The notes under the pieces are model-generated. The model saw nothing but the letters and a program-made list of their open reading frames with translations. It did no database searches and was not told the DNA's origin. Positions 14,192 through 14,827 of a stretch of DNA of 14,827 bases are shown piece by piece (position 1 is the stretch's first letter; each line of letters begins with the position of its first letter). The DNA is taken from NCBI GenBank assembly GCA_027347545.1, contig DAIEQT010000049.1, forward strand, positions 1 through 14,827. The letters run 5' to 3'. The DNA comes from Ignavibacteria bacterium. GTDB taxonomy: Bacteria; Bacteroidota; Ignavibacteria; Ignavibacteriales; Melioribacteraceae. A program made the translations under genes and the position numbers.

Positions 14192-14827
14192 ATGGGTATG
14201 ATGCTCAAAATGAGGAGTATGGCTCCATGGTTTATGCTCACAGTTGGTGGTTTGTTTGTTCTTTTTATGGTTCTTTCAGATTCTAGAGTATTAGATTTTG
14301 CAAGAACTCAATCTCAGAATGTAGGATCTGTTGACGGAGAAGATATTTCTTATCAAGATTATTCTACAATGGTTGAGCAAGCTAGAAAAAATCAAGAGCA
14401 GGATACCGGTCAACAAATAAGTGAAGAGCAGATGGATTACTTCAGAGATCAAGTATGGGACCAAATGGTTACCTTAAAATTGATTGACAAGAAGATTAAA
14501 GAATTTGGCATCGTTATCTCTGATGATGAAGTTAGAGAAGCTATTTTAGGTGCTAACCCGCCTGAAATGCTAAAGAGACAATTTACAGATTCTACGGGCG
14601 TTTTTAACCGTCAAGCTTACGAAACCGCAATGCGAGATCCTCGCAACAAACAAATTGTAATCGGTTTAGAACAGCAAATCAAGCAACAGTTAACACAACA
14701 GAAATTGCAGAATTATTTGTTTGCTTCAATTGGCGCAACGGAATCCGAAGCTTACGATACTTATGTAAAGCAGAACATCAAAATGAAAGCTAATTACATT
14801 AAGATAGACGCTAACACTGTACCGGAT
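14192..14827 (+). CDS. SurA_N/PpiD-like periplasmic peptidyl-prolyl isomerase or chaperone, 3' end outside the window
   Basis: The frame is open from ATG 14192 to the right edge (212 residues visible). GGAGG at 14178-14182 gives an ideal 9-nt spacing, so the first ATG is chosen although several Met codons follow (14198, 14201, 14210). The N-terminus has a single membrane anchor (about 12-28, PWFMLTVGGLFVLFMVL) without a cleavage site, as in PpiD. The soluble part shows the SurA_N pattern: NVGSVDGEDISYQDYSTMVE (43-62), then DQVWDQMVTLKLIDKKIKEFGIVISDDEV (86-114) and the helical FTDSTGVFNRQAYETAM (131-147). PpiD assists folding of proteins emerging into the periplasm. The rotamase (parvulin) domain would lie beyond the window, so whether it is present or active cannot be judged. 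Confidence 0.88.
   Translation, partial: MGMMLKMRSMAPWFMLTVGGLFVLFMVLSDSRVLDFARTQSQNVGSVDGEDISYQDYSTMVEQARKNQEQDTGQQISEEQMDYFRDQVWDQMVTLKLIDKKIKEFGIVISDDEVREAILGANPPEMLKRQFTDSTGVFNRQAYETAMRDPRNKQIVIGLEQQIKQQLTQQKLQNYLFASIGATESEAYDTYVKQNIKMKANYIKIDANTVPD

Noticed and set aside
1..14827. tRNA, rRNA, CRISPR array, or insertion sequence
   Set aside because: No tRNA-like cloverleaf, rRNA motif, regularly spaced direct repeat or transposase was recognised on either strand by eye.

Overview
The window looks like chromosomal DNA from a low-GC member of the Bacteroidota/Chlorobiota/Ignavibacteriota assemblage, with Ignavibacteria the most likely group. This is inferred from the AT-rich composition, from Bacteroidota-style promoter octamers (TAnnTTTG, seen exactly as TAACTTTG at 1464-1471 on the plus strand and 14011-14018 on the minus strand), and from the gene content. 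No rRNA, tRNA, CRISPR array or insertion sequence is visible.

Left accessory part (1-1490): the 3' end of a long coiled-coil protein gene, a small repeat element bounded by an imperfect inverted repeat and containing CTTTGCG-type heptamers, a RelE/ParE-type toxin-antitoxin pair, and a pyrimidine-rich spacer.

Core plus-strand block (1464-7001): the heat-shock operon hrcA-grpE-dnaJ (no dnaK alongside and no CIRCE operator seen) ends in a strong hairpin terminator. It is followed by a tightly packed set: a membrane-anchored ComEA-type helix-hairpin-helix protein, a PilM-like actin-fold protein, the 16S rRNA methyltransferase rsmD, and coaD of coenzyme A synthesis. A 215-nt gap with no gene then leads to a Bro-N/DinD-like gene (7217-8059), probably accessory.

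Minus-strand block (8111-13985): exbB-exbD-tonB overlap one another and encode a proton-driven energy transducer for outer-membrane transport. The TonB linker carries a strict Gly-X repeat. Upstream are an APC-family amino-acid permease with its own terminator, and an operon of a 70-residue two-helix membrane protein plus a 698-residue sodium:solute symporter. The symporter has a 121-residue soluble tail that is not normal for the family. It also has its own terminator, next to a second intergenic element with CTTTGCG/CTCTGCG heptamers.

Right edge (13986-14827): a divergent promoter region with two adjacent perfect palindromes, then the start of a SurA_N/PpiD-like periplasmic folding factor that runs off the window.

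Most of the window is ordinary core genome. The least explained points are the symporter tail with its two-helix partner, the PilM-like protein outside a pilus operon, and the tandem palindromes before the PpiD-like gene. I found no convincing new multi-gene defence or mobile system.
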